A stretch of DNA of 64,000 bases from an uncultured Prevotella sp. (GTDB lineage Bacteria; Bacteroidota; Bacteroidia; Bacteroidales; Bacteroidaceae): contig CAKQDQ010000002.1 in the NCBI GenBank assembly GCA_934229335.1, forward strand, positions 5,711 to 69,710, in the 5' to 3' direction. Shown here piece by piece: positions 8,983-17,444 of this stretch; position 1 is the stretch's first letter, and each line of letters begins with the position of its first letter. The notes under the pieces were generated by a model. It was not told the origin of the DNA and ran no database searches. It worked only from the letters and a program-made list of their open reading frames with translations. Made by a program: the position numbers and the translations under genes.

Positions 8983-10209
8983 TTACTTGTTCTTTGGTTT
9001 CTTTACGTGCAGCAGATGACCCATCTTTGCGTACTTGGTGTACATATAAAACTCATCTTTTTCGTTGCAGGTCATCTCAATAGGCTCGCGTGAAACCACC
9101 TTTAGTCCGAAGCCATCAATGCCTGAAATCTTCAGAGGATTGTTGGTCATGAGTATCAATTCCTTAATGCCAAGGTCGGCAAGGATGCTTGCTCCTGTGC
9201 CATATTCACGTAAGTCTGCCGCAAAACCCAGTGCGATGTTAGCCTCCACGGTGTCCATTCCCTGATCTTGTAGGTGATAAGCACGCAGTTTATTGATAAG
9301 ACCAATACCGCGACCTTCCTGTCGTAAGTATAGCAGGACGCCCCTTCCGCGCTTCTCTATGCGCCTTAACGCTTCCGCAAGCTGTTCTCCGCAGTCGCAA
9401 CGAAGGCTTCCGAAGGCATCGCCAGTGAGACATTCGGAGTGTACACGGCACAAAACAGGCTCAGGAGTAGTAACATCTCCCTTTACCAGTGCTACGTGAT
9501 GTTCGCCCGTTATCTTGTTGATAAAGCCTACAGCGCGGAATGTTCCGTACTTAGTTGGTAGCTCCGCGTCCGTCACTCTCTCTATAAGTTTCTCTGTGCG
9601 GCGGCGGTATTCTACGAGAGACTTTACGGTAATGCACACTAAGTTGTGTTCTTTTGCCAACTCCTTCAGTTCCTTTGTGCGCATCATAGTGCCGTCTTCG
9701 CGCATCACTTCGCAGCAAAGTCCAGCCTCAACCAGTCCTGCCATGCGGCAGAGGTCAACGGTAGCCTCGGTGTGTCCGGTGCGAACCAGCACGCCACCTT
9801 CCCTCGCTTGCAGTGGGAACATATGTCCAGGGCGTCGGAAGTCGATAGGCTTAGAGTTAGGGTCGGCAATAGCACGTGCCGTGATGCCACGCTCAACGGC
9901 AGAGATACCCGTCGTTGTAGTGATGTGGTCGACACTCACCGTGAATGCTGTTTGGTGATTATCGCTGTTGTGCATGACCATTTGTGGAAGGTCAAGTTTC
10001 TCACATAATGCCTTGCTCATAGGCATACAGATAAGTCCTTTGGCTATGCTTGCCATCATATTGACATTCTCTGTCGTCGCAAACTGTGCCGCACAAATCA
10101 GGTCTCCTTCGTTTTCACGGTCTGGATCGTCTATAACGAGAATACACTTTCCGCTTTTAAGAGCTTCAAGAGCCTCGTCAACAGTATTGAACAGAAATTC
10201 TTCTTGCAT
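8983..10209 (-). CDS. ribBA: Bifunctional DHBP synthase / GTP cyclohydrolase II
   Basis: A 408-residue fusion supplying both branches of riboflavin synthesis. The N-terminal RibB half (about 1-205) makes dihydroxybutanone phosphate from ribulose 5-phosphate and has [15 protein letters not shown] with the metal-binding acidic residues, plus GHTEATVDL. The C-terminal RibA half (about 210-408) opens GTP and carries the zinc ligands in [15 protein letters not shown] and the RQEGRGIGL loop. Both active sites look intact. It is the third gene of the ribD-ribE-ribBA-ribH operon, 30 nt after ribE. Confidence 0.98.
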   Translation of the reverse strand: MQEEFLFNTVDEALEALKSGKCILVIDDPDRENEGDLICAAQFATTENVNMMASIAKGLICMPMSKALCEKLDLPQMVMHNSDNHQTAFTVSVDHITTTTGISAVERGITARAIADPNSKPIDFRRPGHMFPLQAREGGVLVRTGHTEATVDLCRMAGLVEAGLCCEVMREDGTMMRTKELKELAKEHNLVCITVKSLVEYRRRTEKLIERVTDAELPTKYGTFRAVGFINKITGEHHVALVKGDVTTPEPVLCRVHSECLTGDAFGSLRCDCGEQLAEALRRIEKRGRGVLLYLRQEGRGIGLINKLRAYHLQDQGMDTVEANIALGFAADLREYGTGASILADLGIKELILMTNNPLKISGIDGFGLKVVSREPIEMTCNEKDEFYMYTKYAKMGHLLHVKKPKNK

Positions 10210-10239
10210 AGTATATCTTTTATTGGCAGGTATGAAACC

Positions 10240-10938
10240 TTATCTATTACTCATGAAATTGCGGTAGATGCGCATCTTATCAGCCTCACTTTTTGTGGTG
10301 GACGCGTTGCGTTCGTCCTGTGAGTCATCGTTGTTGCCAGGCGTCGTTAGTGCTGGCGTAAGCATCTTCTCTACATATTTCGCTACAATATCATTCTCAA
10401 TGTTCACAATGTCACCCACTTTCGCAGCGTGAAGTGTAGTCGCTCCCTGCGTATGCGGGATAAGAGAAACGGCAAATAACGCTCCTTGAACCTTAGCCAC
10501 GGTAAGGCTTACTCCTTGAATCGTTACGCTACCTTTCTCTACTATGTACCTCATGATGTTAGGTCTACATTCTATCCACAGCCAGATAGCGTCATCGTCA
10601 AGAGTGCGTCGGCGTATAGTGCCAGTGCCATCTACGTGTCCTTGCACTATGTGTCCGCCTAAACGTTTTTGTAAAGTCAATGCCCTCTCAAGGTTAACAG
10701 GACTGCCCGGCTTCAGTGAAGACAGTGAAGTACGCGACACGGTCTCAGGCATTACGTCGGCAGTAAAGCCTTTTGGTTGCATGGAGGTGACGGTAAGGCA
10801 TACCCCGTTGGTAGCGATACTGTCGCCAACGAGAGTGTCTTGCAGTACGATGTCAGCCTCTACTTCCAGTGAAAAACTCTTAGTTCTTCGCTGGATAGCC
10901 TTAATTCGTCCTACTTCTTCTATGATTCCTGTGAACAT
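10240..10938 (-). CDS. ribE: Riboflavin synthase, alpha chain
   Basis: A 232-residue protein that dismutates two lumazines to riboflavin. It opens with the conserved MFTGIIEEVG and contains two lumazine-binding barrels, with GDSIATNGVCLTV in the first and KGSVTIQGVSLTV in the second, followed by the IPHTQGATTL element. Residues beyond about 200 (NNDDSQDERNASTTKSEADK) form a polar, low-complexity extension not needed for the fold, which makes it somewhat longer than typical members. It starts 9 nt after ribD. Confidence 0.97.
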   Translation of the reverse strand: MFTGIIEEVGRIKAIQRRTKSFSLEVEADIVLQDTLVGDSIATNGVCLTVTSMQPKGFTADVMPETVSRTSLSSLKPGSPVNLERALTLQKRLGGHIVQGHVDGTGTIRRRTLDDDAIWLWIECRPNIMRYIVEKGSVTIQGVSLTVAKVQGALFAVSLIPHTQGATTLHAAKVGDIVNIENDIVAKYVEKMLTPALTTPGNNDDSQDERNASTTKSEADKMRIYRNFMSNR

Positions 10939-10947
10939 TCCTAATCT

Positions 10948-12126
10948 TTATGCTTTGTTATCCTCAACATTAATGATGGTGTTATTAACGAGACCACTTA
11001 TGAGAATATCGTTACCTATAGGTGTAACGAGTTGGTCTGTCAGTGTAATAGCGTCAGCCATCATTTCTATTCCATCACCTTCTACAGGCGTCTTTGCCAT
11101 CTTTCCGCCAATAATCTTAGGCGCGATGAACGCCATAACTTCGTCAATCAGCCCCTCTTTCAGTAGAGCCTCACTTAGAGTTCCGCCGCTTTCTAAGAGT
11201 ATACTGTCAATTTTCTCCGCTCCAGCACGTTGTACCAGTTCCTGAAGCGTGTTGCAGTTCCACAGTACTACTCCTGCTTCCCTCAGTAATTGCAGTTTTT
11301 CCTCGTCGGCACCGTCAGCATAAGCCACCACTGTTGTTATCTCTCTTGCGGTGCTTACCAGCTGACATTCCATTGGGATACGAGCCTGTCTGTCAGCAAC
11401 TATGCGTATAGGGTGTCGTACTTCATGCTCCATCAGCCCCATACTCTCTAACACCTCAGGCGCAAGTCGCACGTTAAGCATCGGGTCGTCGGCAATAACC
11501 GTACCGATACCACATAGTATCGCTGCGTTGATTCTGCGCACCTTGTGTACGTATTCCCTTGCTTTCTCTCCCGTAACCCATCTGCTGTCTCCCGTCACAG
11601 TGGCTATTTTGCCATCAAGAGTCATAGCCCATTTAGCTGTAATCCATGGCTTTCCGGTCGTGATATACTTTAGAAACACCCTGTTTTGTGTTCGTAATTG
11701 CCTCACTAACGCGTCCGCTATTGGTTCTCCTTCCATCACGTCAACCTCAATACCGACGTTTCTTAATATAGCGATACCCTTGCCTGCCACCAAAGGATTA
11801 GGGTCTTTCAGACCTACAACGACACGAGATATGCCGTGTTCTATGATAGCGTCGGTGCATGGAGGCTGATGTCCCGTGTGGCAACAAGGCTCAAGAGTGA
11901 CGTACAGAGTAGCTCCTTTACAGTCTATCCCCCTCTCGTCGGCATCCTTAAACGCCATTCTCTCCGCGTGCAGGTCGCCGTATTTGGCGTGGTATCCTTT
12001 AGCGATTATGTCATCATCCTTAACCACCAATGCTCCGACTAAGGGATTAGGGTTTACCCATCCTTCTCCTTTCTGTGCCAGAAGCATGGCATCTTGCATT
12101 AATAATAAATCGTCGTCTGTAATCAT
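10948..12126 (-). CDS. ribD: Bifunctional pyrimidine deaminase/reductase RibD
   Basis: Performs deamination and side-chain reduction in riboflavin synthesis. The N-terminal deaminase has HAERMAF (zinc His and catalytic Glu) and PCCHTGHQPPCTDAI with two zinc Cys. The reductase half has KWAMTLDGKIAT, GIGTVIADDPML and LLESGGTLSEALL. The frame is open up to 12201, but I chose the ATG at 12126 (MITDDDLLLMQDAM). A consensus promoter lies inside the extended frame at 12172-12201, and the family normally begins a few residues before this deaminase motif. It is first in the operon. No FMN riboswitch fits in the short leader. Confidence 0.95.
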   Translation of the reverse strand: MITDDDLLLMQDAMLLAQKGEGWVNPNPLVGALVVKDDDIIAKGYHAKYGDLHAERMAFKDADERGIDCKGATLYVTLEPCCHTGHQPPCTDAIIEHGISRVVVGLKDPNPLVAGKGIAILRNVGIEVDVMEGEPIADALVRQLRTQNRVFLKYITTGKPWITAKWAMTLDGKIATVTGDSRWVTGEKAREYVHKVRRINAAILCGIGTVIADDPMLNVRLAPEVLESMGLMEHEVRHPIRIVADRQARIPMECQLVSTAREITTVVAYADGADEEKLQLLREAGVVLWNCNTLQELVQRAGAEKIDSILLESGGTLSEALLKEGLIDEVMAFIAPKIIGGKMAKTPVEGDGIEMMADAITLTDQLVTPIGNDILISGLVNNTIINVEDNKA

Positions 12127-12171
12127 TCTTTGTGTGATTGTGGCAGTTGTTCCACTGTAAAATATAATTTG

Positions 12172-12201
12172 CAAAGTTAAGTAATTAATCTTAAACGGCA
12201 A
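12172..12201 (-). promoter_or_regulatory. Promoter of the riboflavin operon
   Basis: Read on the minus strand: TTG (12201-12199), a 19-nt spacer and TAACTTTG (12179-12172). The leader to the ribD ATG at 12126 is only about 40 nt. Its position upstream of that ATG and inside the longer open frame decides the ribD start. Confidence 0.85.
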
Positions 12202-12272
12202 AATTTCGCTGCTTTTTTTTATTCCATATACCTAAATATAATGTACGTGCAAGTAATAATAATGTCATTTTC

Positions 12273-12303
12273 TTGTGAGTGTGAAAATAAATAATTACCT
12301 TTG
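12273..12303 (+). promoter_or_regulatory. Promoter of the outer-membrane barrel operon
   Basis: TTG at 12273-12275, 20 nt, TACCTTTG at 12296-12303. The leader to 12496 is about 185 nt and contains two copies of GTGCTGTTACAG about 27 nt apart (near 12411 and 12438), a possible regulatory direct repeat. Confidence 0.8.
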
Positions 12304-12495
12304 CCAAACTATTTTGCGTGATGTTTTTCTTTAGAAAACAACGCTAAGAGTGAGATGTTGCACTGTTGATGCTGTCGTTTAATACTGGCATTAGGTGTGA
12401 CACCGCTTTGTGTGCTGTTACAGATGTCTTCGTGAAGGTGCTGTTACAGTGATAAATTATAATCCATCACAGAAAAGATACAACAACTATCCAAG

Positions 12496-13644
12496 ATGAA
12501 AAAGATAATGACGACACTGTTAGCCCTCGGATTATTCACCGTGGCAATGGCGCAGAGTAACGATACTGTCAATCCGTCTGCGTCGCAGTGTGGTATAACA
12601 AAAAATGGGGTCTTTAATCATTTAGACGCTGCTTTTACTATAGGAACTACAGGACTCGGTTTCGAAGTCGCTACACCAGTAACCAATTGGGTACGTCTTC
12701 GTGCAGGAGGAACATTTCGTTTGTCAAAGCATTACAGTGCAGTTCTTGATACAGAGATAGCTTCTAACATTTCGGAGGAAGAGCAAAACCGTCGTTTCGA
12801 AAAGTTGTCAAGCATGATGGCGTCGTTCATGGGTACAGCTCCTACACGTGAAGTAGAGCTTGAAGGCAATGAGAGAATGAATAACTTTAAGTTTCTTGTC
12901 GACATCTTCCCATTTAAGAATAATCGTCATTGGCGTGTGACAGCGGGCTTTTTCTATGGCAACGGTAGCATAGTTAGCGGTCATAACACCGCGGTTAGTG
13001 TCAACACCCTTGCCGCGGTAAGCTCTTATAACAGAATGTATGTAGAGGCGCGAAGTGGCGAATTTATGGATATGTCATCGTTAGGTATCGTTATTGACGA
13101 TGATATGAAGCAGGTAATAGTAAATAAAATCTGTAGTTGGGGACAAACAACAGACGCTAATGGCAATCCTATCTATGCCGAATATGGTATCAGTATGCCT
13201 ATAGGAACATACGCTCACGACATCGTTGCACAGCAAGACATATACGATTCTAATGGCAATCTGTTACACCGCAAGGGGGAAGTGATGCGTAAAACTGACG
13301 AGACAGTAAGACTGGTGCCTGACGAAGACGACATGATACGTGCGGAAGTACACGTAAATAAGTTTAAGCCCTATTTAGGATTGGGTTATGAATTCTTTGC
13401 TTCTAAAGACAAACGCAGCAGCATAGGCATAGACGCTGGAGTACTGTTTTGGGGCGGAAGTCCTACCGTAGACTTACTGATGCCAGTGGGAAACGACGCT
13501 GATGGCAATGTGATAACACAGAATATCGACCTCGTTCGCGATGTAAACAACATACCAGGTGCCCTTGGCGACCATGTGAAGACAGCTAAGAACTACACCG
13601 TCTTCCCAGAGATAAGTGTGAGATTCGCTCGTCGTTTGTGGTAA
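12496..13644 (+). CDS. Outer-membrane beta-barrel protein (paralogue 1)
   Basis: A 382-residue protein with a signal peptide ending AMAQ. The mature part has the strand pattern of a beta-barrel and ends in FPEISVRFARRLW, with alternating residues and a terminal aromatic as in BAM substrates. Shared phrases with the next gene (GVFNHLDAAFTIGTTGLGF, MNNFKFLVDIFPFKN, FKPYLGLGYEF) show the two are tandem paralogues. The family is Bacteroidota-specific as far as I know and has no assigned function. Insertions between strands (for example at about 150-240) vary between the two copies, as expected for surface loops. Confidence 0.85.
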   Translation: MKKIMTTLLALGLFTVAMAQSNDTVNPSASQCGITKNGVFNHLDAAFTIGTTGLGFEVATPVTNWVRLRAGGTFRLSKHYSAVLDTEIASNISEEEQNRRFEKLSSMMASFMGTAPTREVELEGNERMNNFKFLVDIFPFKNNRHWRVTAGFFYGNGSIVSGHNTAVSVNTLAAVSSYNRMYVEARSGEFMDMSSLGIVIDDDMKQVIVNKICSWGQTTDANGNPIYAEYGISMPIGTYAHDIVAQQDIYDSNGNLLHRKGEVMRKTDETVRLVPDEDDMIRAEVHVNKFKPYLGLGYEFFASKDKRSSIGIDAGVLFWGGSPTVDLLMPVGNDADGNVITQNIDLVRDVNNIPGALGDHVKTAKNYTVFPEISVRFARRLW

Positions 13645-13703
13645 GTATAGGTTAAATGATATAAAGCAGAAGAAGCAATAACAGAATACCTTATATATAT
13701 AAG

Positions 13704-14996
13704 ATGAAGAAGAGTATAATAGCCCTTGCGTTGTTAGGACTGTCTGCAATGTCTAAGGCACAAGATACAACGATTCAGAAGAACGGTTGGTTTAACCACT
13801 TCGATGTCGCTTTCACAGTAGGCACCAGCGGATTAGGCTTTGATTTGGCAACACCGATGAGCGAATGGACGCGCCTTCGTGTCGGTGGAGTGTTCAGACC
13901 ACTCTACCGTTATGATGCAAGCTTCAATATGGAGGTAGCCGAAGGACTGTCGAGCGCAGAGCAAGACCGTCGTTTTACAAAACTCTCCGAGACGCTTAAA
14001 GCCCTTACTGGCAAGACTCCCAACAGAACTATAGATATGCAAGGCGACTTGAAGATGAACAACTTTAAGGTACTTGTAGACGTCTTTCCATTCAAAAACT
14101 TCCGCAAGCTGCATCTTACGCTGGGATTCTATTATGGTAACGACGTGATTGTTGACGTGAAAAATACCCCAGAGAGCGTAAGAAACCTTGAGGCAATCAA
14201 TGCCTACAACTCTATGTATAAGAAGGCATTGGCAAAGGAAAACCTTATAGACCTCGGTTCACTTGGCATAAGCGACGCTGGCGGAGCTACATTCGAGAGT
14301 GCTAATGCACGCTTACGCTATTGGGGAGCACGTGAAAACGGAGTGGTAGAGAAAGGTTATAACGATGGAGACGTACCGAGTGAGGTAAACGAAATATTCG
14401 GTATAGACCCGTCAAACAATAGATATTATGCCGAATACGGTATGTCGTTGCCCATCGGAACAATGACAAAAGACATCGTGGCAGAGGAAGATATATACTA
14501 CGACTACACCGAGAAGTTAGACAATCCCTATTGGGTAGACACGCCAGATGGCGACGTTCGTGAGGTGTTATATCGTACCGACGCCAATGGCAGAGCGAAG
14601 GTGAAGGGCGAGTTGCGGTATCGCAAGGGAGAAGTGATACGTAAGGCAGGCGAGACCCTGCGCTTTGTGCCCGACGAGAACAACTCGATAACAGCCGCAG
14701 CGACGGTAAACAAGTTCAAACCATACATAGGTCTTGGCTTCGACACCCCGATAACGAAAGACAAACGCACCAGTGTGGCGATAGATGCCGGTGTGATGTT
14801 CTGGGGAGGTAAGCCCAGTGTCGACATCAGTACGCCTGTAGGAGTAGACGCAGAAGGTAACAAGGTATATTGCACCGTGAACCTTGTCAACGATGTAACC
14901 AACCTCCCGTCAAATGTAGCAAGATACGTTAACTCCGTGAAAAAGTATACCGTGTTCCCAGAGATAAGCCTACGCATTTCGCAACGTCTGTGGTAA
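13704..14996 (+). CDS. Outer-membrane beta-barrel protein (paralogue 2)
   Basis: A 430-residue tandem paralogue of the preceding gene, 59 nt downstream. The signal peptide ends MSKAQ. It shares KNGWFNHFDVAFTVGTSGLG, LKMNNFKVLVDVFPFKN, YAEYGMSLPIGTMTKDIV and the terminal strand FPEISLRISQRLW. It is about 48 residues longer, mainly from an extra loop at about 195-235 and an Asp/Tyr-rich segment at about 265-305. It is followed after 18 nt by a peptidoglycan amidase, so the operon joins outer-membrane and cell-wall functions. Function unknown. Confidence 0.85.
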   Translation: MKKSIIALALLGLSAMSKAQDTTIQKNGWFNHFDVAFTVGTSGLGFDLATPMSEWTRLRVGGVFRPLYRYDASFNMEVAEGLSSAEQDRRFTKLSETLKALTGKTPNRTIDMQGDLKMNNFKVLVDVFPFKNFRKLHLTLGFYYGNDVIVDVKNTPESVRNLEAINAYNSMYKKALAKENLIDLGSLGISDAGGATFESANARLRYWGARENGVVEKGYNDGDVPSEVNEIFGIDPSNNRYYAEYGMSLPIGTMTKDIVAEEDIYYDYTEKLDNPYWVDTPDGDVREVLYRTDANGRAKVKGELRYRKGEVIRKAGETLRFVPDENNSITAAATVNKFKPYIGLGFDTPITKDKRTSVAIDAGVMFWGGKPSVDISTPVGVDAEGNKVYCTVNLVNDVTNLPSNVARYVNSVKKYTVFPEISLRISQRLW

Positions 14997-15014
14997 TATT
15001 AGTAACATACATAT

Positions 15015-16256
15015 ATGCAACTGAAAAACAACATAATAACAGCACTTGTACTGTTGTGCGCCACCGTCATGGAGACAGCGGCAAAGCCCTTCACGTTGGT
15101 AATAGACGCAGGTCATGGTGGGCATGATGCTGGTGCAATAGGTATCTTTTCAAAAGAGAAAGACATCAACCTGCGCACAGCGTTGGCGTTCGGTAGCTAT
15201 GTAGAGCGAAACTGTCAGGACGTAAACGTTATATACACACGCAAGCGTGACGTCTTCGTGACGTTGCACGATCGTGCAGATATAGCCAACAAAGCTAAGG
15301 CAGACCTCTTTATCAGTATTCACACCAACTCCCTTCCAGGTGGCAAAACAGCGCGAGGACTGGAGACTTATACCCTCGGAATGCACCGTGCGGCAGACAA
15401 TTTCGACATAGCCAAGAGAGAGAACAGCGTTATTCTTGTAGAGAAAGACTACAAGGAGCGTTACCAAGGCTTTGACCCAAACTCCGCCGAGAGCTATATC
15501 ATCTTCGAACTTATGCAAGACAAGAATATGCACAAGTCCGTAGAGCTTGCCAAGTACGTGCAACAGAACGTGTGCTCTACAGCCTCTCGCCCAAACAAAG
15601 GAGTGAAACAAGCTGGCTTCCTCGTGCTTAGAGAGACAGGAATGCCCAGTTGCTTGATAGAGTTAGGCTTCATCTCCACTCCCGATGAAGAGAGAATGTT
15701 GAACGATGAGACGCAGGTAGACAACATAGCTAAAGGCATCTACCAAGCCTTCTGTGCCTATAGAGCGAAGTATGACAACACGGCACGTACACCATTTGTT
15801 GCCTCTGAGCCTCAAGAGCCAGTGATACCTGACGTGATACCCGAACGGCTACAAACCCGTGCGGTAGTAGAGAAAAACAAGCCAGTGACACCTGCCACTG
15901 CACCAGAGCGCAAAACTCAGCAGAAAGAAGAACAGACGAGCAAGGCAGAGAGCAAAACGCAAGTCAATACAGCAGGCGAAGACGACGACAAACCCGTGTT
16001 CAAGCTGCAAGTGTTCGTAGCCGAGAGAGTGTTGCGCGAGAGCGATTCACGTTTCAAAGGCGAGAAAGGTATGCAGTATTATAAAGAAGGTGGAATGGTG
16101 AAATACACCTTAGGAGCCTCTACAAACTATAATGAGATATATAGACTGCGTAAGTCTAACATCGAGAAATTTCCAGGTTGCTTCATCATAGCCTTCAAGA
16201 AAGGCGAGAAAATGAACGTAAACGAGGCGATAAGGGAGTTTAAGGCAAATAGATAA
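15015..16256 (+). CDS. N-acetylmuramoyl-L-alanine amidase (Amidase_3) with SPOR-like C-terminus
   Basis: A 413-residue periplasmic zinc amidase that cleaves the bond between MurNAc and the stem peptide. After a signal peptide, the Amidase_3 domain (about 25-255) shows the zinc site: VIDAGHGGHDAG (His), EKDIN (Glu), FISIHTNS (His) and the catalytic Glu in CLIELGFIST. A charged Pro/Lys/Glu linker (about 260-330) leads to a C-terminal segment starting VFKLQVFVAER, with KFPGCFIIAFKKGEKM, which looks like the SPOR-type module common at the end of Bacteroidota amidases and would bind denuded septal glycan. It lies between the barrels and an MCE protein. Confidence 0.93.
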   Translation: MQLKNNIITALVLLCATVMETAAKPFTLVIDAGHGGHDAGAIGIFSKEKDINLRTALAFGSYVERNCQDVNVIYTRKRDVFVTLHDRADIANKAKADLFISIHTNSLPGGKTARGLETYTLGMHRAADNFDIAKRENSVILVEKDYKERYQGFDPNSAESYIIFELMQDKNMHKSVELAKYVQQNVCSTASRPNKGVKQAGFLVLRETGMPSCLIELGFISTPDEERMLNDETQVDNIAKGIYQAFCAYRAKYDNTARTPFVASEPQEPVIPDVIPERLQTRAVVEKNKPVTPATAPERKTQQKEEQTSKAESKTQVNTAGEDDDKPVFKLQVFVAERVLRESDSRFKGEKGMQYYKEGGMVKYTLGASTNYNEIYRLRKSNIEKFPGCFIIAFKKGEKMNVNEAIREFKANR

Positions 16257-16290
16257 GTAAGCATATTCGATACTTAAAATATACAGCACA

Positions 16291-17196
16291 ATGAAAACAT
16301 ATTTCACAAAAGAAGTAAAAATCGCCCTTGTAGCGATAGCAGGTCTCATAGCCCTGTTCTTCGGAATGAACTTTCTAAAGGGACTCTCACTGTTCAGTAG
16401 CGACAACACTTACTATATGACCTTCCCCGACGTAAAGGGACTTGCCAACTCTACCGCCATATATGCCGACGGTTACAAGGTAGGTACCGTGACAGCGATA
16501 AACTATGATTACGAGAAAGCAGGCAACATAACCGTTGAGGCTTCTATAGACAAGAACTTGCGTATACCAGCAGGCTCTACGGCAATGATAGAGAGCGACC
16601 TCATGGGAAACATGAAGGTGTCGCTGCTACTCGCTACCAATCCACGCGAGCGTATAAACCCTGGCGAGACGATACCAGGCGTAGAAGAGACAGGCTTGAT
16701 GAGTGGCGTGGCTAACATGATGCCACAGGTAGAAGCCATGCTGCCCAAACTCGACAGCATAGTAACGTCGCTCAATACCTTACTCGCTGACCCCGCCTTG
16801 TCAAATATGCTACATAACGTGGAAGATATGTCTGCCAACTTGAAGAAATCTACAGCAGAGCTGAACACTATGATGATAGGCGTAAACAAAACGCTGCCAG
16901 GAGTGATGCAACACGCAAGCAACACACTGGCAAATACAGAGGTGCTGACAGACAACCTGACGCAGATAGACCTCAACGGCACAATGGCTAAGGTAAACCG
17001 CACACTCGACAACGTAGAGCAGTTAACAAAAACCCTCAACAGCAACGAAGGCTCATTGGGACTGCTGATGCACGACAATACGCTGTATAACAACCTTAAC
17101 AGTGTAGTGGGAAATGCCGACTCTTTAATGATAGACCTCAAGGCGCATCCGAAACGCTATGTACACTTCTCCGTGTTCGGTAAGAAAGACAAATAA
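16291..17196 (+). CDS. mlaD: MCE-domain (MlaD-like) lipid-transport protein
   Basis: A 301-residue membrane-anchored protein of the MCE family, the periplasmic substrate-binding part of phospholipid transport systems that keep the outer membrane asymmetric. One N-terminal membrane helix (about 10-30, ALVAIAGLIALFFGMNFL) precedes the MCE fold (about 38-115, with DVKGLANSTAIYADGYKVG). A long helical region of about 150 residues follows (VEAMLPKLDSIVTSLNTLL), as in proteins forming periplasmic tunnels. The partner MlaE and MlaF genes are not in the window. It starts 34 nt after the amidase gene. Confidence 0.9.
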   Translation: MKTYFTKEVKIALVAIAGLIALFFGMNFLKGLSLFSSDNTYYMTFPDVKGLANSTAIYADGYKVGTVTAINYDYEKAGNITVEASIDKNLRIPAGSTAMIESDLMGNMKVSLLLATNPRERINPGETIPGVEETGLMSGVANMMPQVEAMLPKLDSIVTSLNTLLADPALSNMLHNVEDMSANLKKSTAELNTMMIGVNKTLPGVMQHASNTLANTEVLTDNLTQIDLNGTMAKVNRTLDNVEQLTKTLNSNEGSLGLLMHDNTLYNNLNSVVGNADSLMIDLKAHPKRYVHFSVFGKKDK

Positions 17197-17211
17197 AAAC
17201 ACTCAAACATA

Positions 17212-17407
17212 AGTAAGTGTTCACACAATTATTTTTATATTTCATATAGGCAATTTTGATGCACTTAGTTTCATTGTTTGAGAGCGCAATGCGAGCATTG
17301 TGAACGAAAACATGGGAAGCAATGATCTACAGAGACGGTATTAAATATACCAAGCAATATAAACACATTGACATACTTATTGATAAAAATAATTTTGAAT
17401 ACTTACT
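17212..17407 (+). repeat. 196-bp imperfect palindrome P1 upstream of dnaA
   Basis: The left end AGTAAGTGTTCAC...AATTATTTTTAT is mirrored by the right end ATAAAAATAATTTTGAATACTTACT. Pairing continues toward a central hairpin CAATGCGAGCATTG (17287-17300). The right arm carries an extra small hairpin GGTATTAAATATACC. It ends 37 nt before the dnaA start. Size and central hairpin match P2 (21553-21746) and P3 (59908-60104). Confidence 0.75.
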
Positions 17408-17444
17408 AACTAATAAAATTTAATAAAAGAAGGAGTAACGCACT

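Noticed and set aside
12126-12172. FMN riboswitch before ribD
   Set aside because: The leader is only about 40 nt, too short for the RFN element, and no conserved segments appear.
12127-12201. Longer RibD N-terminus
   Set aside because: The extra 25 codons overlap a consensus promoter and are not family-like.
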